Shown here in pieces: positions 1 through 9,735 of a stretch of DNA of 64,000 nucleotides. Within the stretch, counting starts at the first letter, position 1, and each line of letters begins with the position of its first letter. The position numbers and the translations under genes are program-made. The notes beneath the pieces are model-generated. The model saw nothing but the letters and a program-made list of their open reading frames with translations. It did not search any database and was not told the DNA's origin. This stretch comes from Natribaculum breve (lineage in GTDB: Archaea; Halobacteriota; Halobacteria; Halobacteriales; Natrialbaceae), in the NCBI RefSeq assembly GCF_023008585.1, contig NZ_CP095390.1, positions 1,054,001 to 1,118,000 on the forward strand, read 5' to 3'.

Positions 1-1225
1 AGACGGCCGTCTCGCCGGTGAGCTCCCGCCGAATGAGCTCCGTCTCGAGGCTGAGGTTCGTCAGGTAGCTAAACTCGTGTTTGTCGAGCCGGCGTTTCAG
101 CGCCTTCAGCGGATCCATGCCGTTGCGATCGGCGTGCTGGTTGAGCTGGGCCTCGAGGTCGGGGTTCGAGATGATCAGGAGTTGGGTGTCGACGTCCATC
201 CCGATCCCCTTGTCGAGTTTGACCGACGACTCGTCGGGGACGTTCAGCAGCTTCTGCAGAAGGTCGGCGTGCTGGGCGGCGTCCTCGACGATCGTCAGCG
301 CGCCGTTGCCCTGCGAGAGCACGCCGTCGTAGGAAAAGGCCTGCGGGTTCTTCCGCCCGCGCGAGTCGAGTTCCTGGAGCATGCCGTGCATCCACGAGCC
401 CACGAGGCGCTCTTTGGGCGGGCCGTCGTCCTCGCTGTGGAGGACGCCGACGCCCTGGCCGACGTCGACGACGTAGTTTTTCACCCGCAGGTGGTTCTCG
501 TCCGTGATCGCCGAGAACAGCCCCTCCTCGCCCTGCCGGCGGTACCGTTCCTCGAGGAAGTCGTAGGCCTCCCGCGAGAACGGATCGAGGCGGGCGTCGA
601 CTTCGATCGGGACGTGGTCGTCGAGTCGGTCGTTCAGTTCCTCGAGTAACTCCGCGCGGATCTCCCCGGGGAACACCGAAAGCGGGTGAGCCTGGACGGG
701 GCTCTCGTACCAGTTCTCGTCGTCGGTCGCGGTTGGGTCGCCGCCGTAGCTCAGTCCTCGAGAGTCGGCGTCCGCGCTCTGGACGTTCCACTCGACGGTG
801 TACCGTCGCCCCTCGGGCGTCTTCGAGTACTCGCGGAGGCCGTTGACGAGACAGCGTTTCAGCTCCGACTTGCCCGTGGCCGTCGGCCCCTCGAACCAGA
901 TGATCTTCTCGTCTTTCCCGCGACCCGCGGCGATCGATCGCAGGTCGTCGACGAACCCGTTCAGGACCTCGGTGTTGCCGAGGATCGCGTGCTCGCCGTC
1001 GTTGTACGGGTCGTCGAAGAAGCGGTACCGCTGTTTCTCCTCGCCTTCCTCGACGACCGTCCGGGTTCCGGCGGCTTCGATCGCCTCGAGCAAGTACTTC
1101 GAGGCGTGGGAGGCGATCGTCGGGTTCTCGAAGATCCGGTCGACGTACGCCGCGAGGCTCATCGGCTCCTCGTAGGTCTCCTCTAAGGTGCGGTCGGCGT
1201 CGCGAACGTACTCCTCACCGGTCAT
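1..1225 (-). CDS. prkA: PrkA-family serine protein kinase, partial (C-terminus off window)
   Basis: Reads leftward from the ATG at 1225 and runs off the window edge without a stop, so only the first 408 codons are visible. Near residues 98-106 there is a P-loop (GPTATGKSE) in the AAA-like core typical of PrkA kinases. Further on, the text resembles the PrkA ATPase region (asparagine- and aspartate-rich strand LLIISNPDLEAQL). PrkA proteins are AAA+/kinase fusions linked to stress responses and usually sit beside a DUF444 protein and SpoVR, which would be expected just left of this window. The start lies 1 nt past the stop of the second PrkA gene, so the two are certainly one transcript. Confidence 0.88.
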   Translation of the reverse strand, partial: MTGEEYVRDADRTLEETYEEPMSLAAYVDRIFENPTIASHASKYLLEAIEAAGTRTVVEEGEEKQRYRFFDDPYNDGEHAILGNTEVLNGFVDDLRSIAAGRGKDEKIIWFEGPTATGKSELKRCLVNGLREYSKTPEGRRYTVEWNVQSADADSRGLSYGGDPTATDDENWYESPVQAHPLSVFPGEIRAELLEELNDRLDDHVPIEVDARLDPFSREAYDFLEERYRRQGEEGLFSAITDENHLRVKNYVVDVGQGVGVLHSEDDGPPKERLVGSWMHGMLQELDSRGRKNPQAFSYDGVLSQGNGALTIVEDAAQHADLLQKLLNVPDESSVKLDKGIGMDVDTQLLIISNPDLEAQLNQHADRNGMDPLKALKRRLDKHEFSYLTNLSLETELIRRELTGETAV

Positions 1226-1226
1226 G

Positions 1227-3299
1227 CTAGTCTTCGATCTCCGCTTTCGCGACCTCCGCACCGGCGAACTCGAGGACCTCCTTTGCGCCCTCCTCGGAGT
1301 AGCCCTGCTCCATCAGCGCGTCGATCCACGAGGAGCGTTCGTCGTCGTCGAACTCGTTTGCGCTCACGAGCGCGGAGAAGTTGATGTTGTGTTTCTTGTC
1401 CTCCCAGAGCTTGCGCTCGAGTGCGCGGCGCAGGCGCTCGTTGTCCTGCGGGTTGAAGGTGTCTCCCTCGCGGGCGCGCCGGGAGACCCAGTTCGACACT
1501 TCCTGGCGGAAGTCGTCCTTGCGGTCTTCGGGCACGTTGAGTTTCTCCTCGACGCTTCGGAGGAACGTCTCGTCGGGCTCCTGCTCGCGGCCCGTGAGTT
1601 CGTCCTCGATGGTATCGTCGTCGATGTAGGCCATCACGTGATCCATGTACTTCTCGCCCTGGCGCTGGATCTCGTCGATGTCGTAGGCCAGCGCGTGGCG
1701 GACGTCCTCGATGGCCCGCTCGCGGTACTCCTCGCGGACCGTCTCGAGGTAGCGGTAGTACTGCTCGAAGTTCTCCTCGGGGATCGAGCCGTGGTGCTCT
1801 AAGTTCTCCTCGAAGAAGTTGAACACCGTAAGCGGCGAGAGGAAGCCACGACCGCGGTGTTTCGAGTCCATGATCGCCTCGGCGATCTCGTCGCCGATAA
1901 AGCGAGGCGAGACGCCGACCATGCCCTCGCCGATCTCCGCTTTCTGTTCGGCTTCCTCGCGCAGTTTCTTCACGTCGATGTCGTCGCCCTCGTCGATCTC
2001 GCCGTTGTAGGCTTTCGCCTTCGAGAGCAGGTCGATCGTCTCGGTGTCGGGCTCTTCGATCCGGGTGAGCACGCCGAACAGGCCCGCCATCTCGAGGGTG
2101 TGGGGCTCGACGTTGATGTCGGGGACGTCGGCGTTGTTGAGCATCTTGTCGTAGATCAACGCCTCGTCTTCGTAGCTCAAGACGTACGGGAAGTCGATCC
2201 GCTTGGTGCGGTCGTTGAACGCCTCCATCTTCTCGTCGCCTTTCTTGTCCTTGTACTCGGGCATGTTCGTCCGCCCGACGATCACCTGGTCGATGTCGAT
2301 CCGCGGGTTGTTCTTGGGCTTGATCGTCATCTCCTGGGTGGCGTGCAGGAAGTCGTAGAGGAACTCCCGCTGGAGTTTGAGCAACTCCTCGCCGGAGAAC
2401 ACCCCGCGATTCGCGTTACAGAACGCCCCGGAGTAGTCGAACGCTCGCGGGTCGGACTCGCCGTAGATCGCGATCTTCGAGTAGTTGACGTCGCCGGTCA
2501 GTTCGGTCTCGTCCTGGTTTTTCTTGTCCTTGGGTTCGAACGTCTCGAGACACTGCCGTTTGTTCTCGTCTGCGACGAGGCGGACGATCTCGACGTGGTC
2601 GCGCAGGACCGTCTCGAGGTCGTCCTCGTAGTGGGCGAGCAGCCGATCCATGTAGAACTCGCTTTCGGGATCGAGACTCTGCTCGTTTTGAATCGTGTAG
2701 GGGGCGTCGAGTCGCTCGTTCAAGTCGTCGATGACCGACTGGCGCTGCTCGAGGGGCAAGAGGACGAGCGGGTCCTGGTTCATCGGCGAGCGGACGGTGT
2801 CGTCTGCCGGGTCCTGGTCGTCGATGACCTCACACAGGTTCGTCCAGCGGAAGGTGTACATCCGGCCCTCTTCGCGGAGCGTGTAGTCCTCGAAGTACCG
2901 CCGGACCTGCTTGTCGAAGTGGGACTTCCCGGAGCCGACGGGTCCGAGCAGGAGCTTGATCCGTCGTTCCGGTCCGAGCCGGCGAGCGCCGGATTTGACC
3001 TTGTTGACGAACTCGTGGATCGACTGGTGAATTACCTTCCCGTAGAACGTGTTCTCGCCGTCGTTGAGCGGGTCCTCGCTCGCGAGGCGGTACTCGACGA
3101 CGCCTTCGGTCTCGTCGTAGCTGGTTCCGTAGTAGTCGAACATGTCCGCGACGCGCTGGTGGGCGTTGCGGGCGACCTTCGGGTCCTCGTAGAGCTCCTC
3201 GAGGTACCAGTCGAAGCTCTTCGTCTCCCGCAGGTCCGCGGGCATCGACTCCTTGTATGCGTTGCTTATGTTCTCGAGCGTCTCGATGTCACCGTTCAT
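1227..3299 (-). CDS. prkA: PrkA-family serine protein kinase
   Basis: A 690-residue PrkA paralogue, first gene of the operon with the PrkA gene downstream of it. A Walker A motif, GPVGSGKS, lies at residues 119-126. The middle contains the conserved PrkA ATPase text and the C-terminal third matches the kinase-like domain. I chose the ATG at 3299 (MNGDIETLEN) because the 48 codons upstream are low-quality, arginine-rich and unlike the family N-terminus. Tandem PrkA paralogues are typical of haloarchaea, where they are thought to act together in stress signalling; the substrate is unknown. Long AT-richer DNA upstream (3640-3730) is the likely promoter region. Confidence 0.93.
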   Translation of the reverse strand: MNGDIETLENISNAYKESMPADLRETKSFDWYLEELYEDPKVARNAHQRVADMFDYYGTSYDETEGVVEYRLASEDPLNDGENTFYGKVIHQSIHEFVNKVKSGARRLGPERRIKLLLGPVGSGKSHFDKQVRRYFEDYTLREEGRMYTFRWTNLCEVIDDQDPADDTVRSPMNQDPLVLLPLEQRQSVIDDLNERLDAPYTIQNEQSLDPESEFYMDRLLAHYEDDLETVLRDHVEIVRLVADENKRQCLETFEPKDKKNQDETELTGDVNYSKIAIYGESDPRAFDYSGAFCNANRGVFSGEELLKLQREFLYDFLHATQEMTIKPKNNPRIDIDQVIVGRTNMPEYKDKKGDEKMEAFNDRTKRIDFPYVLSYEDEALIYDKMLNNADVPDINVEPHTLEMAGLFGVLTRIEEPDTETIDLLSKAKAYNGEIDEGDDIDVKKLREEAEQKAEIGEGMVGVSPRFIGDEIAEAIMDSKHRGRGFLSPLTVFNFFEENLEHHGSIPEENFEQYYRYLETVREEYRERAIEDVRHALAYDIDEIQRQGEKYMDHVMAYIDDDTIEDELTGREQEPDETFLRSVEEKLNVPEDRKDDFRQEVSNWVSRRAREGDTFNPQDNERLRRALERKLWEDKKHNINFSALVSANEFDDDERSSWIDALMEQGYSEEGAKEVLEFAGAEVAKAEIED

Positions 3300-3876
3300 G
3301 GTATCATTGCCAGTTGTCGTTCTCCCGTCTCCGTCCGTTCCGCGCGCCGCTTCCGAAGCCAACGGAGTTCCCTCTTCGGAACGCTGTCCGGTCGGCCTCG
3401 TCGCGACGGCGACTGGCCGACCGGCTGTCGAAATCCGTCCCACGACCGTTCGAACCCCGGACCGGCGACTCTTCGTGAGGACACGCGTCGAAGGGTGTCG
3501 GTCCGCTCGGGCGGCGTCGGGTTGCGGGTCATGTGTGAACTATCGCCACTCTGCCTGGTACCGACCTGATCGACGGCAGACGACGTCGCGCTGGGGACGA
3601 GCGCGGAGTGGTGCGGTGTGGTTCGATCCGGCGAACGGATATCGATAGTATTTAATGAGTGAGTAATCCACATACTTAAATCTGGCCCCAAAAGGTATTT
3701 ACCAGGAGCAAATTTCGATACCGATCTGACAGAATCGTAGATTGTGAATGCGTATCACACCGTGCGTGGGGTCCAGGTACGTATAAATGATCGGCTGGAA
3801 TGATCCGGTCGCGCTCGCGCGCGCTCCGATGCGCGAGACGACAGGGGATATAACCACGCCGTCCCTACCACCGAGC
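3300..3876. other. Divergent intergenic region, about 577 bp
   Basis: Separates the leftward prkA pair from the rightward DUF5820-like gene. No convincing gene is visible; reading frames here are arginine/serine-rich shadows. The part at 3640-3730 is clearly richer in A+T and contains several TTTAA/TTAAA-type boxes (around 3649-3656 and 3674-3680) that could serve as TATA elements for the kinases on the minus strand, implying a leader of over 300 nt. A further TATA-like box at 3781-3788 and the one at 3848-3853 face the rightward gene. Confidence 0.5.
3848..3853 (+). promoter_or_regulatory. TATA box for the DUF5820-like gene
   Basis: ATATAA lies 24 nt before the ATG at 3877, the spacing expected for an archaeal TATA element driving a leaderless transcript. 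It supports the start chosen for that gene over the more upstream ATG at 3787. Confidence 0.6.
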
Positions 3877-4278
3877 ATGACCGACTTCGCAGACCTCCCC
3901 GACGGGTGGGTCGTCTGGAGCGACGAGGACGACGGCCGGAGCGTCCTGGCCTACCGTCCCGACGTCTTCGACGCCGACGACTTCCCCGCGCCCTGCCTCC
4001 CGACGCTGTATCTCACCCAGGGGAAGCGCTCCCGTCGTCCGGGCGTCAACCCCGGCGACCGCGTCCTCGACGAAAACTGGTACGTCACGCTCTACCTCGA
4101 GCCGGACGTCTCCCTCGAGGCGGACCGATTCTCGAGTCGGGAGAAGGCCCTCGAGCGTGCCGTCTCGCTCGCCCGACAGTTCGACGACGGCGAGATCGAC
4201 TACCGCGACCTCTACCAGGTCCCTCGCGAGCGCTACTTCGAGCGCCTCGACGAGCTCACCGGACGACGTGAGCCTTAA
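3877..4278 (+). CDS. Haloarchaeal conserved protein, DUF5820-like
   Basis: A 133-residue acidic cytosolic protein (MTDFADLPDGWVVW...). From memory it resembles the haloarchaeal family called DUF5820, which has no known function. The N-terminal DLPDGWVVW and the C-terminal tract around YRDLYQVPRERY look like its conserved blocks. No signal peptide or membrane segment. The start at 3877 is favoured over the upstream ATG at 3787 because a TATA box sits between them and the extra 30 codons look noncoding. It ends 25 nt before the UPF0179 gene, so the two may be co-transcribed. Confidence 0.82.
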   Translation: MTDFADLPDGWVVWSDEDDGRSVLAYRPDVFDADDFPAPCLPTLYLTQGKRSRRPGVNPGDRVLDENWYVTLYLEPDVSLEADRFSSREKALERAVSLARQFDDGEIDYRDLYQVPRERYFERLDELTGRREP

Positions 4279-4303
4279 CCGCACTCGACGAGAATCCACT
4301 CGT

Positions 4304-4762
4304 ATGTCGACCGTCACCCTCATCGGCACTCGCCTCGCCGATCCCGGCACCGAGTTCGTCTACCACGGCGAGGCCGACGCCTGCGCTGGCTGTCCCTACC
4401 GGAGCCAGTGTCTCAACCTCTCCGTCGGCACCCGGTACCGCATCACCGACGTCCGCGAGAACGCACAGACCCTCGAGTGTGCGATGCACGACGGCGGCGT
4501 CCGCGCCGTCGAGGTCGAACCCGTCTCGGTCAGAGCGAACGTTCCCTCGAAAGGAGCCTTCGCCGGGAGCAAAGCGAGCCTGCAGGGCCCCTGTCCCTAC
4601 GTCGAGTGTCCGAGCCACGAGTACTGCGAACCCGACGGCGTCTCCTTCGACGAGGAGTATCGCATCGCCGAGATCGTCGGCGACCCGCCCCACGACGTCT
4701 GCCACCTCGACCGGTCGCTGGAACTGGTCGAACTCGAGACCGACGCCGACGGACGGAAGTGA
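4304..4762 (+). CDS. UPF0179 family cysteine-rich protein
   Basis: A 152-residue protein matching the archaeal UPF0179 family. Eight cysteines are visible (C27, C30, C36, C59, C97, C102, C108, C133), arranged as CxxC plus spaced pairs, which suggests zinc or Fe-S binding; this is inference, as the family is uncharacterised. The start MSTVTLIGTRLADPGTEF matches the family N-terminus. It follows the DUF5820-like gene by 25 nt and precedes the HD phosphohydrolase by 52 nt. Confidence 0.9.
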   Translation: MSTVTLIGTRLADPGTEFVYHGEADACAGCPYRSQCLNLSVGTRYRITDVRENAQTLECAMHDGGVRAVEVEPVSVRANVPSKGAFAGSKASLQGPCPYVECPSHEYCEPDGVSFDEEYRIAEIVGDPPHDVCHLDRSLELVELETDADGRK

Positions 4763-4814
4763 AGCGCTCGAGTACGTGCGACCGTTTTTGTAGGATTCGG
4801 CCGAAACCCCGGCA

Positions 4815-6041
4815 ATGAAGATCATCAAGGACAGCGTCCACGACCACATCGAGATCGACGGGGTCGCTCGAGACCTCCTCGATACGCCGGCTGTCCAGCG
4901 ACTCCGGGGGATCTCACAGCTCGGAACCGTGTCGCTGGTCTACCCGTCCGCGAACCACACGCGGTTCGAACACAGCCTCGGCGTCTATCACCTCGCGTGT
5001 GAGGCACTCGAGGGATTCGGCGTCGAGGGGCGACAGGCCGAGCGCGTCCGGGCGGCGGCGCTCCTCCACGACGTCGGGCACGGGCCGTTCAGCCACAACC
5101 TGGAGGATCTCACGTACCGGCGGACGGGCCGGTACCACGACGACGTCCACGCCCTGCTGGCGTCCGGGCAGGTCGGGGACGTGTTGTGCGACCACGACCT
5201 CGATCCGAACGCGGTGGCCGATCTGGTCGCGGGTGAGGGGCGGTTCGGCCAGGTCGTCTCGGGCGAACTCGACGTCGACCGGATGGACTACCTCGTGCGA
5301 GACGCCCACCACACGGGCGTTCCCTACGGCACGATCGACCACGGTCGGCTCGTCCGCGAACTGACCTTCGTCGACGACGAACTCGTACTGGGCGAGGGGA
5401 ACGTCCAGACCGCCGAGAGTCTGCTCGTCGCGCGGGCGCTGATGAACCCGACGGTCTACAACCACAGCGTCGCCCGGATCAGCAAGGCGATCCTCCGGCG
5501 GGCGAGCGAGCGACTCCTCGAGTCCGGCGCGGTCGACGCGGCGACGCTCCAGCGGATGGACGACCACGACCTGATCGTCACCCTGCGCTCTCACGAGGCG
5601 ACGAGCGAGTTCTCGCGGCGACTCGACGAGCGAGACCTGTACAAGCGGGCGGTCTGGGCGGAGATCGACGACGTACCCGGCGGCATCATCGAGGCCGGCC
5701 ACGGCGCGATCCGTGAGTTCGAACGCGAGATCGCGGACGCTGCGGGACTCGACGAGGCACACGTCGTCCTCGACGTGCCGGACCGTCCGTCGATGACCGA
5801 GTCGACGAGTCGGGTAGTCGTAAACGGCGAGATCCGCCGGCTCGGACACCAGTCGCCGCTGGTCGACGCGCTGCGGGCGGCCCAGTACTCTCAGTGGCGA
5901 CTCGGCGTCTACTCGCCGGCAGACGTCCGCGAACGGGTCGGCCGCGCCGCGGTTGACGTCCTCGGGCTGGACATCGACGGCTCGCTGGTGAGCGAGACGC
6001 GCGACGGCCTCTACGCGACGCTCGACCAGTTCCTCGAGTGA
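4815..6041 (+). CDS. HD-domain phosphohydrolase (dNTPase-like)
   Basis: A 408-residue cytosolic HD-superfamily protein of the COG1078 type. Metal ligands are visible in order: H53 in RFEHSLG, H85-D86 in LLHDVGHGPFSH, and an aspartate in LDVDRMDYLVRD (around D155). The family includes dNTP triphosphohydrolases, and the spacing fits that fold, but substrate cannot be read from sequence. Full length for the family. A T-rich box at about 4784-4794 (GTTTTTGTAGG) lies some 25 nt before the ATG, so it may have its own leaderless promoter. Confidence 0.92.
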   Translation: MKIIKDSVHDHIEIDGVARDLLDTPAVQRLRGISQLGTVSLVYPSANHTRFEHSLGVYHLACEALEGFGVEGRQAERVRAAALLHDVGHGPFSHNLEDLTYRRTGRYHDDVHALLASGQVGDVLCDHDLDPNAVADLVAGEGRFGQVVSGELDVDRMDYLVRDAHHTGVPYGTIDHGRLVRELTFVDDELVLGEGNVQTAESLLVARALMNPTVYNHSVARISKAILRRASERLLESGAVDAATLQRMDDHDLIVTLRSHEATSEFSRRLDERDLYKRAVWAEIDDVPGGIIEAGHGAIREFEREIADAAGLDEAHVVLDVPDRPSMTESTSRVVVNGEIRRLGHQSPLVDALRAAQYSQWRLGVYSPADVRERVGRAAVDVLGLDIDGSLVSETRDGLYATLDQFLE

Positions 6042-6100
6042 TCGTGAGGACGCCGGTGCCAACGCGAACGGTTCAAGACGCTCCCCTCGCAAGCGAGCGT

Positions 6101-7117
6101 ATGGAACGCACCGGGACGATCCTCAGGGGCCGAGAGTTCGAGCCAGTCGAGGGGCGGGTGATCGTCGACGAGGAGGGGCGCATCGACCGGATCGAGGAGG
6201 AACCCGTCGACAGCGACGACGTCATTCTGCCGGCGTTCGTCAACGCCCACACGCACGTCGGCGACTCGATCGCGAAAGAAGCCGGGGGCGGTCTCTCGCT
6301 CGAGGAACTCGTCGCCCCGCCGGACGGGCTCAAACACCGGCTGCTCCGGGACGCCACGCAAGCGGAACTGATCGAGGCGATGCGTCGGTCGCTTCGCTTC
6401 ATGTCCCGGGGCGGGACGGCGGCCTGTCTGGACTTCCGCGAGGGCGACGTCGACGGCGTCCAGCTGCTGCGCGAGGCTGCCAGCGACCTCGAGATCGACG
6501 CGTTCGCGTTCGCCCGCGGGTCGACCGAGGCGATGCGAGCAGGTGACGGCTTCGGCGCGAGCGGGGCGAACGACGACGTCTTCGACGCCGAGCGGGCGGC
6601 CACGCGGGAGGCGGGGAAACCCTTCGGCATCCACGCCGGCGAGGCGGACCCGAGCGATCTCGATCCTGCGCTCGACCTCGAGCCCGACTTCCTCGTCCAC
6701 GTCGTCCACCCCGAACCGGCCCACCTCGATCGAATCGAGGACGACCGCGTCCCGGTCGTCGTCTGCCCGCGGTCGAACCTCGTCACGGACGTCGGCCTGC
6801 CGCCCGTCGAGGACCTCGTAGCGCGGACGACCGTCGCGCTCGGGACCGACAACGTCATGCTCAACTCCCCGTCGATGTTCCGCGAGATGGAGTTCCTCTC
6901 GAAGCTGTCGGAGCTGTCGGCCCGCGACGTCCTCCGGATGGCGACGGTCAACGGGGCCGAGATCGCGGGTCTCGAGTACGGCGTCGTCGAACCGGGCGAG
7001 CGAGCGCGGCTGACGATCCTGGACGGCGACTCGGACAACCTCACCGGTGTGCGCGACCCCGTGCGGGCGGTCGTCAGACGGGCGAGCGTCGACGACGTTC
7101 GAGAGGTCGTCGCCTGA
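6101..7117 (+). CDS. Amidohydrolase family protein (metal-dependent hydrolase)
   Basis: A 338-residue TIM-barrel amidohydrolase. The HxH metal motif is H50/H52 (NAHTH), a third histidine is H178 (GIHAGE), H200/H203 lie on the next strand, and D250 (LGTDNVML) is the catalytic aspartate. This pattern is that of the cytosine deaminase/chlorohydrolase branch, so a deaminase or ring-opening hydrolase is likely; the substrate is unknown. The upstream ATG at 6038 adds 21 residues that do not match the family, so 6101 was chosen. It follows the HD protein by 59 nt and may be linked to nucleotide turnover by context only. Confidence 0.9.
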   Translation: MERTGTILRGREFEPVEGRVIVDEEGRIDRIEEEPVDSDDVILPAFVNAHTHVGDSIAKEAGGGLSLEELVAPPDGLKHRLLRDATQAELIEAMRRSLRFMSRGGTAACLDFREGDVDGVQLLREAASDLEIDAFAFARGSTEAMRAGDGFGASGANDDVFDAERAATREAGKPFGIHAGEADPSDLDPALDLEPDFLVHVVHPEPAHLDRIEDDRVPVVVCPRSNLVTDVGLPPVEDLVARTTVALGTDNVMLNSPSMFREMEFLSKLSELSARDVLRMATVNGAEIAGLEYGVVEPGERARLTILDGDSDNLTGVRDPVRAVVRRASVDDVREVVA

Positions 7118-7227
7118 TTCCCGGTGCTCGGTGGCCAGCCGCCGTAATCCCGCGTTACCGCCCCGGGTGAGCGTTTCGCGCGGCAATACTTATTATCGCT
7201 CGGGATAGTATGCTATACGATAGCACG

Positions 7228-7707
7228 ATGTACGACACGATCCTCGTCCCGACCGACGGATCGACGGAGGTCGAACGCGCCGTCGAGTACGCGGTCGACC
7301 TCGCGAGGGCCCACGACGCGACGATCAAGGCGGTGTACGTCGTCGACGTGGCGAGCTACGGTGGACTACCGATGGAGACCGCCTGGGACGGTATCAGCGA
7401 CACCTTGCGCGAGGAAGGCGAGGCGGCCGTCGGTCGGGTCGAGGAACTCGCAGGCGACGTCCCCGTCGAGACGGACGTGCTCGAGGGATCGCCGAGTCGC
7501 GTCATCGTCCAGGCGGCTTCGTCCGACCGGTGTGACCTCGTCGTGATGGGGACACACGGCCGCGGCGGCATCGACCGACTGTTACTCGGCAGCGTCACCG
7601 AACGCGTCGTGCGCTCCTCGCCGGTGCCGGTGCTCACGGTTCGGGTCGACGAGAGCGGGCGAGAGCAGGACGAACGGCCCGTTAACGCGCGCGCAAGTGC
7701 AGAGTAG
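7228..7707 (+). CDS. Universal stress protein (UspA family)
   Basis: A 159-residue single Usp domain. The N-terminal strand MYDTILVPTDGS and the C-terminal nucleotide-binding motif GTHGRGGIDRLLLGS followed by SVTERV are diagnostic for ATP-binding Usp proteins. An ATG six codons upstream (7210) is possible, but 7228 matches the family start. The gene ends exactly where the converging birA gene ends, with no bases between the two stop codons. Confidence 0.93.
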   Translation: MYDTILVPTDGSTEVERAVEYAVDLARAHDATIKAVYVVDVASYGGLPMETAWDGISDTLREEGEAAVGRVEELAGDVPVETDVLEGSPSRVIVQAASSDRCDLVVMGTHGRGGIDRLLLGSVTERVVRSSPVPVLTVRVDESGREQDERPVNARASAE

Positions 7708-8643
7708 TCACGTCGGTCGGAGGTGTTCGCAGTCGCCCGCCGACACCTGCCGACGTTCGTCCCCTGCCTCGACGACGAGTGCGCCGGACTCCGTGACGTC
7801 GACCGCGTCGCCGACGAGTTCTCCGTCCGGCAGATCCACCCGGACGCGCTGGCCGATCGTCAGCGCCAGCTCGCGCCACGCCGGGATCACTCCCTCGAGG
7901 TCGCGAAAGGCGTCGAACTCCTCGAGCAGGCGCTGGACGAACACCCGGCGATCGAACTCGCCGACTTCCTCGCGGATGCTGGTCGCCCCCTCGGGGAGCG
8001 CGTCGCCGTCGACGTCCGCGTTGACGCCGATGCCGACGACCAGCCACGCGATCCGGTCGGTCTCGGCTTCCATCTCCGTCAGGATCCCCGCCAGCTTCCG
8101 GTAGTCGCCCTCGTCGCCGACCGGGACGACCACGTCGTTCGGCCACTTAATGTGGGCGTCGACGCCGGCCTCTCGCGCCGCGCGCGCCGTCGCGACGGCC
8201 GCGGCGAACGTAAACAGCGGCGCTCGAGCGGGCGGGACGGTCGGCCGGCAGACGAAACTCGCCCAGACGCCGCCCGGCGGCGCGGTCCACTGCCGCTCGA
8301 GTCGGCCGCGACTGCCGGTCTGTTCGTTCGCGACGACGACCACGTCCGCGACGCCCTCGGTCGCCAGTTCGCGCGCCCGGTCGTTCGTGCTGCCGATCGT
8401 CTCGTGGTACTCGATCGAGAACGGGGCCTCGAGGCCGTACTCGATCGCCGGTCCGTTGTACTCCGTCACGTCGACGAGTTCGTACCCGCCGGGACCGCTC
8501 TCGATCTCGAAGCCCGCCTCGCGCAGTTCTTCGACGTGCTTCCAGACGGCCGCCCTGGAGACGTCGAGCGAGTCGGCCAGCGTGGGTCCCGCGACGGGGC
8601 CGTCCGCGAGCGCCTCGAGGATCCGTCGGCGCGTCTCGTTCAT
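7708..8643 (-). CDS. birA: Biotin--[acetyl-CoA-carboxylase] ligase BirA
   Basis: A 311-residue bifunctional-type BirA. An N-terminal winged helix (residues 5-55) precedes the ligase domain, whose biotin/ATP motif TGSRGRLERQW is at 109-119 and catalytic KWPND at 166-170. A C-terminal SH3-like domain (about 260-308) follows. It attaches biotin to carboxyl carrier proteins, and the HTH suggests it may also repress biotin-related genes. The third motif residue is Ser rather than the usual Gly (TGSRGR instead of GRGR), which occurs elsewhere in the family. It is a single gene convergent with the Usp gene. Confidence 0.95.
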   Translation of the reverse strand: MNETRRRILEALADGPVAGPTLADSLDVSRAAVWKHVEELREAGFEIESGPGGYELVDVTEYNGPAIEYGLEAPFSIEYHETIGSTNDRARELATEGVADVVVVANEQTGSRGRLERQWTAPPGGVWASFVCRPTVPPARAPLFTFAAAVATARAAREAGVDAHIKWPNDVVVPVGDEGDYRKLAGILTEMEAETDRIAWLVVGIGVNADVDGDALPEGATSIREEVGEFDRRVFVQRLLEEFDAFRDLEGVIPAWRELALTIGQRVRVDLPDGELVGDAVDVTESGALVVEAGDERRQVSAGDCEHLRPT

Positions 8644-8739
8644 GCCCTCGAGAGGGGAGCGAACGCCCTTGAATCGAACGGGTCGGCGCGACGTGACGTG
8701 AGACGCGATCGAGTGTGCAGTGACCGTTGTCCGGCAGTA

Positions 8740-9735
8740 TCAGTCGCGAAACTCGCGGAGCTTCTCGCGTCCGGGCGCGATCAGTTCGTCGAGGTACGTC
8801 GCGAGCGTGCTCTTGGCGTCGGCAGGGTGGAGTTCGCCGGACTCGAGGTCGGCCGCGAGTTCCTCGTAGCCGTCGTAGGTGAGGTCGCCGCCGTACTTCT
8901 CGGGGCGCTCGACGGTGACGGTCTCGAACCGCGGGAAGACGTGGTACTCGAACAGCTCGAGGACGGGATTCTCGCGCTCGTTGCCGTCTTCGTCCGGCTC
9001 CGGATCGCGCGTCGGCGGACAGAACGCCGAGTTGACTTTCTGTTCGATCTCCTCGGTCGAGTCCTCCATCGAGATCGTGACGCCCTCGCTCGAGGACATC
9101 TTGCCCACGCCCGTCGTCAGGTCCGCGAGGATGGGCGTGTGCAGGCAGGGGCGGACCTCGTAGCCGAGTTCGGGCAGTTCCTCGCGGGCGAGCATGTGGA
9201 CCTTCCGCTGGTCCAGTCCGCCGACGGCGAGGTCCAGGTCGAGGTACTCGATGTCGAGCGCCTGCATCAGCGGGTAGACGACGTGGCTGACTTTCGCAGC
9301 CTCGCCGCTCTGGAGTTCGGCCATCGCCCGCTGGGCGCGGTTGAGCGTCGTCGCGAGCTCGAGGGTGTGCAAGTCGAGTGCGTACTCCTCGTCGAGCTGG
9401 TACTCGGAGCCGTAGACGAACTCCGTGCGCTCCTCGTCGAGCCCGTAGGCGAGAAACTGGGCGCGCATCTGCTCTGCCGTCTCGCGGATCTCCTCGAACG
9501 TACCCTTGCCGTTGAGGTAGGCGTGGACGTCCGCCAGCAGGACGACGACGTCCATGCCGGCCTCCTGCAAGTCGATGAGCTTGTTCGCGGTGAGCAGGTG
9601 GCCGAGGTGGAGCACGCCGGAGGGTTCGTAGCCGACGTAGACCCGCTTTCCCTCGGGTTCGGCCGCGAGTTCGCGGACCTCCTCGTCGGTGACGACCTCC
9701 TCGGCGTTTCGCGTGATCAACTCGTAGGCGTCCAT
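8740..9735 (-). CDS. tyrS: Tyrosyl-tRNA synthetase
   Basis: A 331-residue archaeal class Ic synthetase that charges tRNA-Tyr. The HIGH-type motif is HLGH at 43-46 and the KMSKS-type motif KMSSS at 212-216. Length and the absence of a long C-terminal S4 domain fit archaeal/eukaryotic TyrRS. It ends 96 nt before the birA start on the same strand, so a shared transcript is possible but not required. Confidence 0.96.
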   Translation of the reverse strand: MDAYELITRNAEEVVTDEEVRELAAEPEGKRVYVGYEPSGVLHLGHLLTANKLIDLQEAGMDVVVLLADVHAYLNGKGTFEEIRETAEQMRAQFLAYGLDEERTEFVYGSEYQLDEEYALDLHTLELATTLNRAQRAMAELQSGEAAKVSHVVYPLMQALDIEYLDLDLAVGGLDQRKVHMLAREELPELGYEVRPCLHTPILADLTTGVGKMSSSEGVTISMEDSTEEIEQKVNSAFCPPTRDPEPDEDGNERENPVLELFEYHVFPRFETVTVERPEKYGGDLTYDGYEELAADLESGELHPADAKSTLATYLDELIAPGREKLREFRD